Below, one piece after another: positions 47,761 to 59,794 of a stretch of 64,000 bases of DNA (position 1 is its first letter; each line of letters opens with the position of its first letter). The notes beneath the pieces are model-generated. The model did no database searches. It saw only the letters and a list, made by a program, of their open reading frames with translations, and was not told the DNA's origin. The position numbers and the translations under genes were made by a program. The stretch lies in contig CAKJVC010000030.1 of assembly GCA_918026815.1 (NCBI GenBank), positions 682,001-746,000 of the forward strand, written 5' to 3'. This stretch comes from Chalara sp. BL73. Taxonomy: Eukaryota; Ascomycota; Leotiomycetes; Helotiales.

Positions 47761-48391
47761 ATTGTGACTAGTTGAGGCCAAAGGTTGTGATCTAGGACAG
47801 CAGATGGCATGGTGGTGTGATGGCACCGGGTTCAGGTGTGGCGAGATTCGGAACTGTGGATTTAGTAACGATTGGACCTGTACATATTGCATTATCCTTA
47901 GAAGACGAAGTCAAGCATAGGCTTTTACAATTGCTTTTTGGGGTCAAGATTGTACTACGTAGTCATACTATCACGTAGTAGATGAAAGCAAAGTTGTGAA
48001 CGCTGTGTACACAGTGAATACAGACTAGATCATAGCCTACTACTTGACGGCCGACTCGGAATCAACATTTGTACCACGAATCTTTGTCTTCATTACTAGA
48101 GACATAGAGACTGGGGGTGGCTCTGATCGATATCAATATAGTGATGTGAAGTTGTATTAGGATACAAGCTTGGTGAAGCGCGAGGCGGAAAGACGAATGA
48201 ACCTGAGCTTATACAAATAGGCCCTGGGCTTCACAGCAACCTATCCCATTCGCACTATAAGCGTGCATTTTTTAATGGTAATCCTGGGGGAAACAATAAG
48301 AGAAAGTTTCGTGCCCACAATTTTTGTTGAAGATTCTGAAGTTTTCTCTGTTGAGTATACAAGAAAAGTAGCGGAATTATATAAATTCAAT
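47761..48391. other. Convergent 3' flank, no gene seen
   Basis: This lies between the LPMO stop and the flavocytochrome stop. No frame is supported. Confidence 0.45.
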
Positions 48392-50082
48392 TTATAACCT
48401 GGGTTTGGGCCGCCACTTGGCATATGGATGTTCCTCTACTCCGTCGGGAATAAGATGATCTACTGCTTTCGTGTTCAGAAGTCCTGGATGAACTTGAGAT
48501 AGATCTGTAATGCCCACCATTCTCATAGTGGTCTCCAACTCATCTTTGAGGACTATATTTGGTCAATATGAAATTGACATCAACGCGGATAAATACTTAC
48601 TCTCAATAAACTTTTGCACTCCCTCCTCTCCGTAATTCAGCGCATACAAGAAACCCCTACCAATGCCTATACTCTTTGCGCCAAGACACAATGCTTTAAA
48701 GATGTCCGTTCCCCGCATAATTCCACCATCAACATAAACCTCCATCTTGTCAAATACTTCTGGGCAGTGCTTTTGTAACTCCAGTAGAACTAGAATTGGC
48801 GCTGGTGCAGTATCCAGACTTCGGCCACCATGGTTGCTCAAAACAATTCCATCAATACCGAGATCCATCGCTTTCTTGGCATCCATCGATGTCTGCACCC
48901 CCTTCAGCACAATTGGCAAGGCTGTGTTCCGTCGCAACCACGGCAGATCATCCCAGGATACCGAGGAATCGATATAGGAGCCCATGATACGTCCCAAAGC
49001 TCCTCCTTTAGAGTCATTTTTGGCCTTAGCTCCACTCATAGGTGTGGAGATGCTCTCATCTGCAGCAATTCGCTCGTCTGCCTCTCTCTTACCTGGAACC
49101 GGCGCGTCTACGGTGAGAAAGATAGCTTTGACGCCAAGCGTTTCGACTTGCCGCAGTAATGCCTCGCTCTTTTCTCGTTGCTTATCCACGTATAATTGGA
49201 AGAATATTGGTAGCTCACCCTCCTCATCTCCATATTTGCCATGGGTTGCCACGGATTCAAATATCTCCTTTATGGGATATGATGCACTTGTGGAGATAGC
49301 TTGCGGTATGCCCATCTTCTTGCAACCACGAGCCAAGCCTTTCTCACCGTCAGGGTGTACCATCCTCGCCACTAGAACATAGTTACCACCAGCCTGTTTT
49401 AAAGTGCCTCCCACCGTCTTGAGCCATTATGTTGAAGGATGTATATTTTGTTTCAACTCAAATTTGAATTTTAAATCTACTTACTGGCAGCTGGGGCACA
49501 AAATATCGGAACAGACATGTGTTGGCCGAGCATCGTTGTACTTGTATCCACAATCTTCACATTCTTCAGAATCCGTGGCCGTAATCCAATATCTATATAT
49601 GTAGAGTTATTCCGTTTCTCCGTATTCAGATCTGTAGCGGCAGATGAATAGAACGCCCATGTCTTTGGCGTGAGTGTTGTGCTCGCAACTTTGACAAAAT
49701 CATGTGTATTTATGAGTGTATCTAGAGGCGGCTTCGATACACAGATTGTTGATACCGATGGGGGTGGTTCATTATTTCCTCCCTTGCGCTCTGCAGAATC
49801 AAGAGGACCGATAATGTTGCGAGGCGAAAGAGAGGATGTTATAAGAGACGGCGCGTGGACTTCCAAATATGCCTGCGTGGCATCGTGACCAGCGTACCTG
49901 TAAATGACTACAGGCAGGTTAGCATTAGCGAAGAAGAGAGCGAATGTATACGTACTATCTGCGCCACCTGGATGCTGAGGTGCAAACTCGGTCAAATCAT
50001 ATACTACGCCGTCAACAATGATCCAGATATTCTCAGGTTTGTTGTGCTGGGCGATTTCTTTGAGTGAGATGGTTCGTACCAT
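48392..50082 (-). CDS. Flavocytochrome b2-like L-2-hydroxyacid dehydrogenase (cytochrome b5 + FMN domains)
   Basis: Four exons: 49956-50082, 49485-49907, 48601-49371 and 48392-48552, giving 493 residues. An N-terminal cytochrome b5 domain carries HPGGAD and EVHAP, placing both haem-ligand His. The FMN-dependent hydroxyacid dehydrogenase barrel follows. It shows PAAMARMVHPDGE across the 113-bp intron, the catalytic Tyr in FQLYVD, Lys in PIVLKG and the His-Arg pair in LSNHGGRSLD. The phosphate loop is YVDGGIMRGTDIFKAL. This is the yeast CYB2 layout, but no mitochondrial presequence precedes the b5 domain, so a cytosolic location is likely. The substrate could be lactate or another 2-hydroxyacid. 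It is co-directional with the next three genes. Confidence 0.93.
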
Positions 50083-50702
50083 TGTTGCCAAGTTATGAAA
50101 TCAAGCTGCCAATATAAACTTATCCCAACAGCACAATCACGCTCTCATTATTAAGGTATGAGGAAATGAAAAAGAGACATGGGTGGTAACAACATCATTG
50201 ACTACCTACTGCATGTTGTATATTGAAGGTGGAATTGCCGCTTAGTTACGCTTTGGCTATAGCTGCTGTACCTTCGGGCTTGGCAGAGCTCGGTGCGGGA
50301 GAGTTACTACCGAGTATCAAAACTCAACCAATGCAAGACTGAAATGCTCGAAAGAAACAATTTTAAGGACGAAAACTTAATAGAACTTCAATTTATGTGT
50401 TCTATTTTGTTAGGCTAGTGGAAATACAATGCTCTGATGGTAGGGATCACTTAAAGTATCTTCACCCGAAGTAGAGTATCATAAATGACGCTCGAATGTA
50501 AGAGTGTTATGGTCGCATCACAAACCTACATAGATCACTCTACAGCCAGGTAATTTATCACACGAATATTTCAATTCCTGTACTGTTTATGCGAAGATAC
50601 CCTAGGCTTCATGGCTATCCTATTTCATAGTTAACCGTTTCTTTCTCCTGAACGAGGCTTTGCCCTGAATTACTTCGTAACAGAAGCTTGCTGCAAGGAT
50701 TC
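50083..50702. other. Intergenic region, no gene seen
   Basis: This is the 5' flank of the flavocytochrome gene and the 3' flank of the ABC gene. No supported frame. Confidence 0.45.
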
Positions 50703-53337
50703 TCAATTTTGTCTGTGGCGGTATATTAAGATCATGAGACAAAATGCGACTAACCGATACACCGTCCCAATAACGAAGAGAATGGCAAGGTCCTTCCGAA
50801 AACGACCCATACGGTATCCCATATAGTCAACGAACCTCGTGGTATTGTATAATCTCTTCATCGGTCCTATTTGACGATCGAAGTATGCTTCTCCTGCCCA
50901 AGTGCCAGGCGAGGAGCGCCAAAACCATTCCAACTTCCATGACCTGACTCTAGCCAGGTTTGGAGCTGTCCCACTCACTATACCAATGATAAGAGACGCC
51001 ATGACAGCAAGAAGCGGCGCAATCTCGTTTAGCGTGAGCATTGAGATGCAACTTGCAAAGCCATATATGCAATACCAATACAGTATATTCGTAGAGTAAG
51101 CTGCGCCGAACGTGATCTCAGGTGTAGAGAGCAGATGGCAGAAAGTTGTAAAGTGGAAACATGCCAACCCTACCCGGGGAAGGGTACATAAAACTTTTGC
51201 AATGTAATACGCTGATCTAAGGTGACCTGCACCAGCTTCACGAAAGTACACAAGCTTCTCTGTCCCAAATACATTAACACCAGGAGCTGACGACTGACCA
51301 AACATTAGCATTTGTATCCATCAACTTTTTCTCGGATGTCGTTGATATATTTACTCACCACAAGACCGATAGCAAGAAAGCTAAGCAGCGCAATCTGCAC
51401 GCAGTGGGTATATTGCGCGGCTGGGGAGAGCAATTCGTAAGGCTCATGGAAAGGACCTTGAAAGAGGTGTCCTTGCATGAAGTAGTAGCAAAGTCCTATC
51501 AAGAGCCCGGCCAGACTAGCAGTAGCAAGTTCCTATCTATGTCAAAAATTGTGGTCGTTTAGATTTAACACCGCAGGATAAGATCTTACAAAAACAATAG
51601 CAAAGACATTTCGTTTCTGCTGCATCATGGACCGGATCATGTTGAAGCCAATCTGCTCATGGAACCTTGCACCACGCAAAGCCATAATTTTCTTAAGGCG
51701 ATGTTCGTGCTCGTCACTTACCTTAGTCTGCCGCTGGGGTATTTTCGGATTGGCCATTTTCCAGACGCCAATCAACCAAGGAATACTTATCTCTGTACCA
51801 TTCACTTTGTACCTCAAGCCCTTTCCTGCAATTATATCTCCCATAACGTCAGCTGTATTGATGTTTTCAGGGAACTTAAAACCAGCGGCTTCAAAATGAC
51901 CTTTCATTTTCTCTCGCTCGCCCTGATAGATGACTTGTCCATCACCGAGAAGCATAAGATTGTCAATTTTGTTAAAGATTTCCTGGCTAGGTTGGTGAAT
52001 AATGAGTATAATTGTCATCCCAGAATCTGCAAGCTTATGCAAGAGATTAAGGAGCGACAACGCAGCTGTAGTATCTAGTCCGGAGGTTGGCTCGTCAAGA
52101 AATAGGGCCATAGGTGCTGCAGCTAACTCGATAGCAATACTAACTCTTTTGCGTTGTCCCCCCGATATGATAGGCTTTGCCAAACATCCTACGAGAGAAT
52201 TTTGAATGTGTGAGAGGTGAAGGGCGCCAATAAGTGTGTCAATATGCTCTAGAACATCAGCATATTTTAGCTCATGCGGCAGCCGCATTCGAGCCGAGTG
52301 TAAGATGTTCTCTCGCACAGTCATGTCTGCTAGGATGATATCATCTTGCGGGACATATCCAATTGACTTTTTGAATCTAATAAAGTTTGAGGGAGTAAAT
52401 CAAAGTAAAAGGATGTGGCAGTTACCTTCGAATCGATATTCCGTTCACTGTTGTCCGACCCTTGTTCCCAGAGATCTTCCCCATGAGTAACTTTATAAAA
52501 GTTGCTTCGAAAAGGTGAGTACAAGGCAACTTAAGAAAAGGTGAAGACCTACACTTTCCACAACCAGATGCTCCCATGATACCCCAGAGGGAGCCTTGCT
52601 TGATAGTGCCAGAGAGCTCTTTGACAATTGAGACCTTTTGTGGCCGCTTCGATCTAAATTCTAGGCTTTTGAAATCAAAAGACAACCCAAGCGGCGGGGA
52701 CATATGGCATCTCTTGAGTGACTCAATAAACATCTCTACATCGTTTCCTTCGTCCCTCATTATCGTTAACACAGGCTTTTTTCGCCTTTGGATGAATTTC
52801 TTTTGTAGGGATCGAAACATAAGCGCCGCGACTAACATGATATCCACGAATAGAAGAATTGTAAGAGGTGTTAGATCGAAATGGCGCATGGAATTTGACG
52901 GGCAAACGGACAAAGAGGTACATTTTCGAGGCTCTTTGGAACCGATTGGGCAGTAGAAGCCTTTTGGGCAGAGAATCGGCTGTACGGCATTGGAAGGACA
53001 ATACCAACCAGGTGGGCAAACAACAGGCTCATATACTCCTTGTGGTGCGCACATTCCACCTTCTGTTCTATTGATCATACAATCCCTTGTTGGTGTACAG
53101 TATTGTGGGAGATGCGTAGCACTGTTTTGTGGACCTAATATTCGACGTTTAATATGAGGAGGGCGCATTATAAGCCAAGGAATCAGGGAAGGCTAATGGG
53201 AGAAAACAAATGAAAGTTTGAAGCTTACACAAGAACCCAGGTAGGCATCCCTTTTCCTTCCAAGACGAAATATTCTGGATTTGAAGAGGAGGAAGACCAG
53301 AAAGACATGATAGCTTGATACTATTGTAAAGATCCAT
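50703..53337 (-). CDS. ABCG half-transporter (ADP1-like) with cysteine-rich N-terminal region
   Basis: Proposed exons: 53229-53337, 52553-53134, 52426-52504, 51590-52376, 51359-51532 and 50703-51293, giving about 773 residues. The N-terminus is Cys-rich (GCLPGFLC spliced to PQNSATHLPQYC, then CPPGWYCPSN and CPKGFYCPIG), like the luminal region of yeast Adp1. One TM segment leads to the nucleotide-binding domain. Walker A GASGCGKST is assembled across the 48-bp intron. The signature is SGGQRKRVSIA, Walker B is ALFLDEPTSGLD and the switch is IIHQPS. A multi-helix ABCG membrane domain ends the protein. I found no signal peptide before residue 1, so an upstream exon may be missing or the gene may be 5'-truncated. 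The substrate is unknown. Confidence 0.83.
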
Positions 53338-53539
53338 GTTGACGACATATACCAATGAATACAATTCTCATCGATACTCTTAAACGATAGGGAAAATGCG
53401 GGCAACGAAGGTCTGGGAGTACCTCGTCGTCAAGGGCGATGGGGTTTGGAAGGAGCACGGATGACCTTGCCTACTTAGGTAATCAGTTAATATTTCGCGG
53501 ATTGTTTCTAGTTATTCTCGACCGCGATTTCCTTCATAA

Positions 53540-55016
53540 TTATCTCATTTCGCAAATAGTAATATATGGTGATACGACACCGCTCAAGAATATCCTCCCA
53601 GTCTCCACGTCATGAATAGCAGTTGTAGAACCTGGCAAGATAGTCCCGTCGTCTTCCAAGACTTTGGTGATATTATATCCATCAGCAATACTCCAGTCGC
53701 TTCTTCTCGCTCGTACTCCCCTTTTCCCTTTTCTGCTGATTTTGTAAATAGTGCTAGCTAATTTTGAGTTCAAAGGGTCCTTGAAACCTTCCAAAAATGA
53801 AAATAATCTAGGAAACGTAGCTGCAAATATGTCACCATTCGCATCTATAGATAGATTATCAATGGGAAGAGGTAACTTAATGGAATCAACTTTGTCGAGT
53901 CTAGGTGGTTGATGGTCGCTGAGTTTGAAAACCCGAATCTCCCCGTTGAAGTTGCTGGGGATATAGATCAAACCGTCTGGCGTACGGAGCAGACCATTAG
54001 GCAGGCGAAAGTCTCGACCAAAAGCCATTGCGATATTGCATCGGTTGCGATCGCAGTAGCCTATATTTCCACCTCCAAAGAGAACCTCCAGTATCCGTCC
54101 CTGCTAGTGTCAGAGCTGCTTCTCAAAGAAACGGGAGAACACACAGATCCAGTTTTTACGTTATAATAGTTTGTAAAAACGAATGAATGATCGGTCACCC
54201 ACTGTACTCGATTTGGAGTAGCAATAACTTCGTTAGAATATGTCCGAACATGATGCATAACATCACTTCCCACGGTGGTTTGAAACTGTTCGATGGTGGA
54301 GTTGGCCCCAACCTTGGATGCATCAAGTACTGCTCCCGTGTTTGGATCAATTGGTGGGCGGTTGTTTACTATTTAAGATCCATACTCAGCGATACATTTT
54401 TGTTAAGCAGGAGCAATAGTACAGTCATGATAGTGATCGAAGGAAATCCTCCTCGCAGAACTGTCGGAATATTTTTATACTACTCCATATCACTTACCAA
54501 GTAAGATACGTAGAACATCAGAGTGTCTGTGTGCCCTGATATCGAAACCCTGGACATTGAATGTTCCATCTCCGTTAGTGCCCGAAAACTGGTCAGCCTT
54601 GAGCCATTTGAGGCGTGATGACAATGGCCCAGGTCCCCGAGTGTCGAGAACCGCCATTCGATCTACCAAGCTTCGGCCAGATGCATTCAATTTGCCAATT
54701 CTAGTAAAGTCAGACGACTCTTTGAGGCAGCATGAGATACAAACGCTGGTAACCATTGGATAGTGCTCTGTGAGTTTGAGCATGCTAGATAAAGATTGCC
54801 AGTAGGTTGATGCAACCACATATCTTCACATGCTTCAAGCCCTGGCTCAATGATCTTCTCACATCGAACATTGTCGAAATGGCGTATTGACAAAACAGAG
54901 CGACCAACGCCAAGGGTGTCAAACAGAACGGTTTTAAATATAAGCTGGTATAAGATAGCCAACAATACCACGGCAACGATGGCCAGCTTAGAAACAAGAT
55001 TAACCATGATGAGCAT
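53540..55016 (-). CDS. Paraoxonase/SMP-30-like lactonase (membrane-anchored), with a suspected 1-nt frame problem
   Basis: Exons by signal and homology: 54741-55016, 54498-54700, 54145-54368 and 53540-54100, about 421 residues. An N-terminal anchor (KLAIVAVVLLAILYQLIF) precedes FDNVRCEKI and CEDMWLHQPTGNLYLACS. LDTRGPGPLSSRLKWL, NHRPP-type VNNRPPIDP, PNRVQWVTDHSFVFTN and LFGGGNIGYC mark the beta-propeller. PNGLLRTPDGLIYIPSN and IDNLSIDANGDIFAATF follow, with calcium-type Asn/Asp residues. Joining exons 1 and 2 at the only good GT/AG pair leaves the frame off by one. With one T fewer in the TTT at 54741-54743 it would close perfectly. So this is either a recent frameshift, a sequence error or unusual splicing. 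Relatives hydrolyse lactones or aryl esters. The gap to the ABC start is about 200 bp. Confidence 0.75.
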
Positions 55017-55242
55017 GAAATATATGAGATTGATTCAAGACTGCCAAAACCAGTTCAAAACAACCTCATTCTCTTGCAATGCGAGACACTTCACTTCAGC
55101 TGGAATTGGGGCTAGAAATTTTAGTGGGGCGGGCACCAATCAAACGCGTCAGGCTGTAATCATGTAAGCGACAAGACCTCATCTAAGGGGAAATCTATAA
55201 TTCAATTTAATATTCTATTGATCTGCATGAGATATTGTTACA

Positions 55243-57097
55243 TCATGGTTCCTCCACAGACTCTTTCTTTACCTCTGCTATCCCGAACTCCGTGTTCAAT
55301 TCCTTCCTAAGCTGGACCTCTTTCTCGAGGATAATCAACAGGAACCCGAAGCCTGCAATACTCACCGCAACCTGCCAAGTTCTCTTCAGACTGTCGCTCA
55401 TGACTTCTATGATTTCCGGTCGGACATTATCAGGAAGCGCATTAAGAAAAATTTTGGTGGCATGTTGATATGCTTTCCCGCCTTTGAGACTAGTCGCGAT
55501 CACTTGGTCACTGATACCACCCGCGAGCTCGTCGAATCTATTGTTGAAGATGGCTGCTGGAATAGTGGCACCAAATATCATGCCAAAGCTGCGCATGAAA
55601 GCCCATGTTGATGTCGCAAGTGCAGTGTCTGCTTCCGTCAGCTGTGCCTGAACGGCTGGCAGCAAAACAGGGAGCACAAGTCCAGCACCTAGAGCTTCGA
55701 TGCCCTGAAATATGACCCAGACTGCTGTGGAGGAGTTTTTATTGAAGAGAGTGAAGAGGCCAAAGCCAATTGTCATGATTGCAAAACCCGCGTGGTGAAG
55801 TGGCCGATACCGTCCAAATTTGGACAATGTGCCGCCTGCGATGATTGCTGCTGGTACCAGGAAAAGCACTGTAGGTAATAGTTGGATACCGGAATGACCG
55901 GTTGTCGAAGCTAGCACTCCTTGGAAATACACCGGTAAGAAATAAAGTGCCCATATGGTGACCTATACATCAGAATCTGACAGTTAGTTTGCTTATTAAG
56001 AATGCTTCTACAGGATGTAGCTGTTTCAGTCGCGAATAACTCCCAAGACATGTTCAAGGAGTAGATGCATGTCTTGAGAGCAACACACTCATGAAGCTTT
56101 ATATTATAGCTGATTTTTCCTCAGGAAGCTGGCACTTACGACGCTATGCAGGAATGTGAGGATGAAAGCTATTGCCGATGTCCGATTTGTGAAGAGATGA
56201 GGAGGCATTGTTGGCTCAATGCAAAATTTTGATGTTTCATACCCCATGAAGGCGACTAGTCCCAGCAGCCCGATGATCAGGGGAACTAGGACGTGGTATG
56301 AACCCCACGAGTAGATTGCACCACCCCATGCCGTTGCGATCAGCACAGATACGATTGATGCCACAAAGATGAGATTGCCTACCCAGTCGACTCTCTTCAA
56401 TTTCTGGGACACTGTCATGTCTTTCCGGTAGTTGACGTGAAGGAACACAATCAAAAGCAGCAACGCCAGACTGCCAACTGGGAGATTGAGGTAGAATACC
56501 CAGCGCCAGGTGGTATGTTGAACAATGAGACCACCAAACACAGGTCCCGCCGCAGTTCCAATTGCGATGAATCCAAAAATTATACCGAAATATTTTCCAC
56601 GCTCTCTTAATGGGACTAGATCGCAAAGTATGATCTCAATGAGGACATTGATTCCACCAGCTCCCATACCTTGAATTCCACGTCCAGCAATTAGCATTGC
56701 AACGTTCGATGACCCTCCACAAACTCCACTCCCGAGGAGAAACAGTGCAACAGCAATGACGGAGAGGTAACGTCTTCCAAAAACGTCTGCCAACTGTCCA
56801 TAGAGAGGTTGGAATGCAGTTCTATGGGCACAACATCAGCAACGCCTTCTTGTTACGAGATATATGAACTTACGTGGTCAGGAAGTATATGTTGATCACC
56901 CAGATATACAAATCAGCTCCACCAAGTGCCTCAATGATAGTAGGTAATGCTGTGGATGTGATCGTTGCCTCAAGAGCTGTGAGAAGGCCAGAGAAAGCCA
57001 GCGAAGCGATTATGGCCCAAAACCTTAGGGACTTACTCGGGGTTTCCCGGACTTTGACCAACGAATCATCGCTTGTATCCTCCTTTGTCTCGTTCAT
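55243..57097 (-). CDS. MFS multidrug transporter, DHA2 family (14 TM)
   Basis: Three exons: 56874-57097, 56140-56821 and 55243-55962, giving 541 residues. TM1 reads FSGLLTALEATITSTALPTI, the LDxTIVNVALP-type motif of DHA2 drug:H+ antiporters. QLADVFGRRYLSV is motif A and GRGIQGMGAGG lies in TM4 to motif B. FGFIAIGTAAGPVFGGLIVQ is motif C, and WRWVFYLNLPVG is the usual DHA2 signature. Membrane segments continue to the C-terminal LLIILEKEVQLRKE. The second intron is 177 bp; the frame is continuous across it (LHSV then VTIWALYF). Such exporters often sit with metabolic or resistance genes. It begins 227 bp upstream of the lactonase-like gene's ATG. Confidence 0.93.
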
Positions 57098-58391
57098 GGC
57101 TTTTAGAAACTCTTTGTGTGCTATGACAAGTTGACGGATTCGAGTTCTCTAGTTTCGAGATGGAGAGAGGAAATATTTCCCAGAGCAGTCCTTATATATT
57201 CGATTGCTACCGACTTACTTCGAGAATGCCAAGGCTCACGTTCATGGAATTCGAGGCTATCCCTTAAATAGTTTGGCTCCCGCTCGTTCCCTTGACTATT
57301 ACTCAGATATCCTAGGCCTTTGATTAGCTGTTTAGAATATGGTGGATCAAGGGAGCCGCCCCTTCTTCGGGGGCAGGTAATGACTAGAACAAGCTTCGAG
57401 TATTCTACTCTACCAAAAACAATGTTGCAATGCCTAGGATATCATTCCCGATGCTTTCGCACATGAGGTTTGTGTAGTGATGGAATTTTGATTATGCCGT
57501 TATCCATTACTGGAATTACCTTTCCAACCAGGAATGATCACCCTTAAGCTAAAACGCATGATGCAAGATCAATACAAAATCTAATCCCTAACAAGAGGCC
57601 AACTTCAAGTTGCTATTGTGTTCTCAAATCCGATTCCCTAATCATATATTCGTGCCATTGCTGTTGAACCGTGGAGTCCACAGAATTTCAAAAGCAATTC
57701 GGACGACCAACTAGAAGATACAGTTCCCTTCAATATAGTAGCCAAAACTTATCCGAGTGCAAGAGGACGGAAGAACCCATATAGGAACGAACGTTTGACT
57801 AAATGCCAAATGTGTCGGCCTTAGGTTGACATTGAGAATCCTCTTGAGAAGTCAGGGAAGCTGCAGAATGAAAACGTAGGCAATTTGTAATCTTTTGCTA
57901 TGAAACAAGCAATCGGTATGTCGATGCTATAAGTATTTGGTACTGCGGTACAATGAGCAAAAGAGTAGAGGTGCAATTACCATTTTTCGGTTCGGCAAAC
58001 GGGGAATCTTCTCGTGACCCGGCCGAAGAATGGACTCTTGGCATCGCCTATGTCCGGGTGTGGTTGGAGACCCCGCCGATTCAGATAAGCTTGAAACTTT
58101 GTCCCACCTCGGAGGACACCGTGACCGTGACGCTGATCCTACTCTGTATGCAACATGGCTGGAGAGATTTGTTTCCTCACTACTCGTGGTCTACACGACG
58201 CTTCCAATGGTAAGTGGGCTTTCGGTGGCCGCCTGCGAATAAGCTAAGTTACATAGCGGTGTCTGCTCGAGGTATATATGCCATGGTCTCTGTTCTGCAG
58301 CTCTGTTGCTATACATTTAAACCTTGAATAATCTTTAAGGTCGGGGAATCAATCGACGACAAAGACTTATCGTCACTTCACATCTAGATAA
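57098..58391. other. Divergent intergenic region
   Basis: The shared 5' side of the DHA2 transporter and the 2-oxoglutarate oxygenase. A frame at 57953-58213 begins with ATG and a second frame overlaps it (57.96-58.24 kb), suggesting a possible small relic, but nothing was recognisable. No defined promoter element is claimed. Confidence 0.35.
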
Positions 58392-59481
58392 ATGCATGCC
58401 AACAACATGCCATCTGCAACCAAATACGCAGAGCGAACAATTCCCAAAATCTCTCTCCATGACTTCGAGAGCCGTGTCGACGAGATTACTGCCCTATTGG
58501 TGCACGCTGCAGAGACAGATGGTTTCTTTGGTACGTTATCTAACTCTTTCCCCTTCCAATCGTCAACCACTCATTTTAACATCTATAGGGCTAATCAACC
58601 ATGGAATCTCCCTCTCGGAAATCGAATACATGTTCGAGACCTCGCAATCCTTCTTCGACCTTCCAGATGAAGTAAAGAAAACAGTTCCTTTCACAACCAT
58701 GAACGCAGGGTATGAGAAAAATGCTCAGGTCCGGCCATCGACGGGTCAACCAGATAGGAAAGAGAGCTATCAGATGCAATACGGCGCACATATGGAAGGC
58801 CTCTGGCTCCCAGACGAGGCACTGCCAGGTTTCAAAGCTACCAGTCTGGAATTCATGCACAAAGCGCAAGCCGTGAGCGAGAAGCTCATGATATGCTTCG
58901 CACGTGGATTAGGTTTCCCGGATGACTATTTTGTTAAAGCCCACAGCATCAAACGTCCAGAGGCACAGACCGTATTACGTCTCCTGCATTATTTCGAGGT
59001 CGACAAATCAGTTCCCGTCCCAGAGGGATATTACAGAGCAGGCGCACACGTAGACTGGGACTTTGTGACGCTCCTCTTCCAACGCGCAGGCCAAAGCGGA
59101 CTAGAAATCTGTCCTGGCCGTGAAGCAGCCACCGAATTCGGCATCGGCGATATGTGGACTAAAGTCGAACCACAGCCCGGAGAAATAGTGTGCAACATCG
59201 GCGACTTGTTGATGTCATGGAGCGACGATCGGTTCAAGAGCACATTTCATAGAGTTAAAACGCCTTCGGACCCAGAGATCGATTACTATGGTCCGAGATA
59301 TAGCATAGCGTATTTCAATCAGCCATGTACAGATGCGGAGATCCAGGGTCCGCTGAAGAAGTACCCGTTGATTACTGGGAAGGGCTTTACGGATCGTGCG
59401 ATGAGTAGGAATTTCGCGGCGTTGAAGGCGAAGAGGGCCGTGTTGGAGGAGGCAAGATATGCTGCAGCTGCAAGCTCCTAA
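58392..59481 (+). CDS. 2-oxoglutarate/Fe(II)-dependent oxygenase (isopenicillin N synthase-like fold)
   Basis: Two exons: 58392-58530 and 58589-59481, giving 343 residues. The N-terminal DIOX_N region reads TIPKISLHDFESR, HAAETDGFFG and, across the 58-bp intron, LINHGISLSEIEYMFETSQS. The catalytic domain has AGAHVDWDFVTLLFQ (His-x-Asp iron ligands) and STFHRVKTP (distal His). RYSIAYF carries the Arg-x-Ser pair that binds 2-oxoglutarate. There is no signal peptide; a cytosolic enzyme is expected. Family members hydroxylate, desaturate or cyclise small molecules, often in secondary metabolism or flavonoid/gibberellin-type chemistry; the substrate is unknown. It is divergent from the DHA2 transporter. 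Confidence 0.92.
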
Positions 59482-59794
59482 AATATGGCAGTTGCTAAAT
59501 GATATTGTTTGGAGCCAATTTAGTGCAGTCTCAATGCATATCACAAAAGCACTGTTCTTCAAAACTCACACACTCTCCTTTCTCTATCAGCCTTGGATAT
59601 CGTCACTGCATTCCACTTTTGTTTATTGTACAGATTGCTTTTTATGCTCAGCCGATCTGACTTGATCTTGGCTTAAATCTCCAATTTTATAATACCTTAT
59701 TTCCTATCATCCACCGTGCACTTGTACGTCGTACAAATGCTTCCTCGCTGAAAATGCCCATTATGCAAATCCTACACCCCACACGGCACACCGC
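59482..59794. other. Convergent 3' flank, no gene seen
   Basis: A short region between two convergent stops; nothing is identifiable. Confidence 0.45.

Noticed and set aside
46991..50082. LPMO and flavocytochrome b2 as an extracellular electron-donor pair
   Set aside because: The flavoprotein has no signal peptide and the genes are convergent, so direct cooperation outside the cell is not supported.
53192..53348. Alternative ABCG start using an ATG at 53348 and an acceptor at 53193
   Set aside because: It gives a hydrophobic leader but loses the conserved GCLPGFLC-PQN Cys-rich junction that the other frame and acceptor restore.
57953..58245. Two overlapping plus-strand frames before the 2OG oxygenase
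   Set aside because: Some protein-like wording (ATWLERFVSSLLVVYTTLPM), but neither frame could be spliced to the oxygenase or identified.
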